From contig NZ_CAMGZA010000001.1 of assembly GCF_946151065.1 (NCBI RefSeq), forward strand, positions 682,001-746,000: 64,000 nucleotides of DNA, written 5' to 3'. The position numbers were made by a program, and so were the translations under genes. Source of the DNA: Microbacterium sp. Marseille-Q6965 (GTDB taxonomy: Bacteria > Actinomycetota > Actinomycetes > Actinomycetales > Microbacteriaceae). Within the stretch, counting starts at the first letter, position 1; each line of letters starts with the position of its first letter. This document shows, one piece after another, positions 62,356-64,000 of the stretch. The notes under the pieces were generated by a model, which worked only from the letters and a program-made list of their open reading frames with translations, searched no databases and was not told the origin of the DNA.

Positions 62356-63189
62356 ATGAGCGACATCCTCATCACCGTCGACGAGTTGGCCGCGCGCATC
62401 GGGCGCGAACCGACGCTGCGCGTGCTCGACGTGCGGTGGTGGCTCGACCGACCCGACGGACGCCCCGACTTCGAGGCCGGGCACATCCCCGGCGCGGTCT
62501 ACGTCGACCTCGAGACCGAACTGTCCGCCCACCGCGCGCCCTCGGACGGGCGCCACCCCCTGCCCGAGACGGCCGCTCTGCAGGCGGCCGCGCGCCGTTG
62601 GGGATTGAACGACGGCGATGAGGTGGTCGTCTACGACAACACCCGCTCGATGTCGGCCGCGCGGGCGTGGTGGATGCTCGCGGACGCCGGCGTGAACGTG
62701 CGCCTCCTCGACGGTGCGCTGTCGGCGTGGATCCGCGCCGGGCATCCGCTGGAGACCGGCAAGGATGCCCCGGAACCGGGCTCGATCACGCTCGCGTTAG
62801 GTCGGCTGCCGCGGCTCGCGATCGACGACGCGGCGGAGTTCGGCCGGTCGGGCGTGCTGCTCGACGTGCGCGCCCCCGAGCGCTTCCGCGGCGAGGTCGA
62901 GCCCATGGACCCCGTCGCGGGACACATCCCGGGCGCCCGCAACCTGCCGACCGCCGGCCTCATCGGCGACGACGGGCGGTTCCTGCCCGCCGAGGAGATC
63001 CGCGCCCGGTTCGCGAGCGTCGGCGCCGGGCCCGATGCGCCGGTGGGGCTCTACTGCGGCTCGGGCGTGAGCGCCTCCCACGCCTTCGTCGCCGCCACCC
63101 TCGCGGGCCTGCGACCGGCCCTCTATCCGGGCTCCTGGTCGCAGTGGTCCAACTCCCCCGGCCGCCCCGTGGCCACCGGCGAGGCGTGA
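62356..63189 (+). CDS. Sulfurtransferase, two rhodanese domains (thiosulfate/3-mercaptopyruvate type)
   Basis: 277 residues. N-terminal non-catalytic rhodanese domain (about 8-130) with LDVRWWLD and GHIPGAVYVDL. C-terminal catalytic domain (about 150-275) with LDVRAPERFRGEVEP, GHIPGARNLPT and the active-site loop YCGSGVSASH (Cys near residue 235). CGSGVSA is closer to 3-mercaptopyruvate sulfurtransferases than to CRKGVT-type thiosulfate enzymes. ATG lies 6 nt after TATCGT (62344-62349), a leaderless layout. Confidence 0.92.
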   Translation: MSDILITVDELAARIGREPTLRVLDVRWWLDRPDGRPDFEAGHIPGAVYVDLETELSAHRAPSDGRHPLPETAALQAAARRWGLNDGDEVVVYDNTRSMSAARAWWMLADAGVNVRLLDGALSAWIRAGHPLETGKDAPEPGSITLALGRLPRLAIDDAAEFGRSGVLLDVRAPERFRGEVEPMDPVAGHIPGARNLPTAGLIGDDGRFLPAEEIRARFASVGAGPDAPVGLYCGSGVSASHAFVAATLAGLRPALYPGSWSQWSNSPGRPVATGEA

Positions 63190-63288
63190 CCCCAGGGGCG
63201 AGGTGGCCGGGTGCGGATCGCCGGCGCGAGTTGCCCGGCGCGCGGCCACCCGGGAGGATGGACGTCGGGTCCGGCGACCCGCCTCAGG

Positions 63289-63306
63289 TATCTTGATATC
63301 GAGATA
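63289..63306. promoter_or_regulatory. Palindrome upstream of icd
   Basis: TATCTTGATATCGAGATA, 16 of 18 positions symmetric, markedly AT-rich against its surroundings and 39 nt before the icd start. The shape suits a dimeric MarR/PadR-type repressor; regulator unknown. It overlaps a possible -35 (TTGATA). Confidence 0.5.
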
Positions 63307-63344
63307 GTTTCCCGGCACATCCCCGATCACTGGAGCGCCACCGC

Positions 63345-64000
63345 ATGTCGAAGATCATCTACACCCACACCGACGAGGCGCCGCTGCTGGCGACGTACTC
63401 GCTGCTGCCGATCATCTCGGCATACGCGGCGAAGGCGGGGGTGGAGTTCGAGACCCGCGACATCTCCCTCGCGGGCCGCATCATCGCGCAGTTCCCCGAG
63501 CGCCTCACCGAGGAGCAGCGGATCGGCGACGCGCTGGCCGAGCTTGGCGAGCTCGCGCTCGAGCCCTCGGCGAACATCATCAAGCTGCCCAACATCTCGG
63601 CGTCGGTGCCGCAGCTGAAGGCCGCCATCGCCGAGCTGCAGGCGCAGGGCTACGACGTGCCCGACCTGCCGGAGGACCCCCAGACGGCCGAGGAGAAAGA
63701 CATCGCGGCCCGCTACGACAAGGTCAAGGGCTCGGCCGTGAACCCCGTCCTGCGTCAGGGCAACAGCGACCGCCGCGCGCCCGGCGCGGTGAAGGCGTAC
63801 GCCAAGGCACACCCTCACTCGATGGGCGCCTGGAGCGCGGACTCGAAGACCCGCGTGGCGACGATGGGTCACGACGACTTCCGCTCGAACGAGAAGTCCT
63901 TCGTCTCCGCCGGCGACGACACCCTGCGCATCGAGCACGTCGCGGAGGACGGCACCGTGACGGTGCTCAAGGAGAAGCTCCCGGTGCTGGCCGGCGAGGT
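63345..64000 (+). CDS. icd: Isocitrate dehydrogenase (NADP+), monomeric type, 5' part
   Basis: First 218 residues; the gene runs off the right edge. The N-terminus [21 protein letters not shown] and the motifs [29 protein letters not shown] and K-A-Y-A-K-x-H-P-H identify the roughly 740-residue monomeric NADP-IDH of the TCA cycle, the form used by many actinobacteria. The start is supported by homology to this family; no strong Shine-Dalgarno is seen. A palindrome lies just upstream. Confidence 0.95.
   Translation, partial: MSKIIYTHTDEAPLLATYSLLPIISAYAAKAGVEFETRDISLAGRIIAQFPERLTEEQRIGDALAELGELALEPSANIIKLPNISASVPQLKAAIAELQAQGYDVPDLPEDPQTAEEKDIAARYDKVKGSAVNPVLRQGNSDRRAPGAVKAYAKAHPHSMGAWSADSKTRVATMGHDDFRSNEKSFVSAGDDTLRIEHVAEDGTVTVLKEKLPVLAGE

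Overview
The window is very GC-rich (third codon positions almost always G or C) and packed with short-gap and ATGA/GTGA-overlapping genes. GTG and TTG starts are frequent, and many start codons sit 6-7 nt after a TANNNT -10 element, as expected of leaderless mRNAs. Gene content (monomeric NADP isocitrate dehydrogenase, actinobacterial Pmt, KdpFABC-DE, metG-tatD-rsmA-ispE core) points to an actinobacterium, most likely Microbacteriaceae (Microbacterium-like). It looks like ordinary chromosome: I see no insertion sequence, phage gene, CRISPR array or replication origin, and one tRNA (Gln).

Layout. 1-4.5 kb: a sugar-acid style catabolic run (Ldh2-type dehydrogenase, 2-hydroxyacid dehydrogenase, HUMPS-family decarboxylase/aldolase, SDR) followed by gnd. 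4.5-9.4 kb: FAD oxidoreductase, small export protein divergent from an XRE regulator, and a MacB-like ABC transporter divergent from an OmpR-type two-component pair (9.5-11.8 kb). 11.8-14.4 kb: prs, glmU and tRNA-Gln on the minus strand. 14.4-20.6 kb: MarR regulator, an ABC-F protein with a 9-codon leader ORF, and a CydDC-like ABC exporter. 20.7-29.4 kb: DeoR regulator and a complete kdp locus (tiny membrane protein, kdpF, A, B, C, D, E). 29.5-34.7 kb: a ChvE/MmsAB-type sugar importer with its LacI regulator. 34.7-38.2 kb: a quaternary-amine (OpuC-like) importer. 38.3-49.9 kb: the minus-strand core genes ispE, rsmA, tatD, metG, rsmI, interrupted between rsmA and tatD by a Ski2-like helicase and a ribosome-protection locus. 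50-54.3 kb: HAD phosphatase and a phnDCEE-type importer. 54.4-64 kb: Pmt mannosyltransferase, aldo/keto reductase, glycosyltransferase, HrpA helicase, sulfurtransferase and the start of icd.

The most unusual stretch is 43.7-46.6 kb. It holds an ABC-F gene behind a roughly 195-nt leader with mutually exclusive hairpins and a possible leader peptide. Next comes an erm-type 23S rRNA methyltransferase whose leader peptide and Shine-Dalgarno-sequestering hairpin look intact, but whose coding sequence has lost the segment expected to carry the catalytic N-x-P-F/Y motif and changes frame at a 9-bp direct repeat. This reads as an inducible macrolide-type resistance locus in which the ABC-F half survives and the methylase half has decayed. 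Other points of interest are an apparent 5' frameshift in kdpB, an extra 27-aa membrane peptide before kdpF, the tRNA-Gln/glmU junction, and nested palindromes between the small export gene and its neighbouring XRE regulator.
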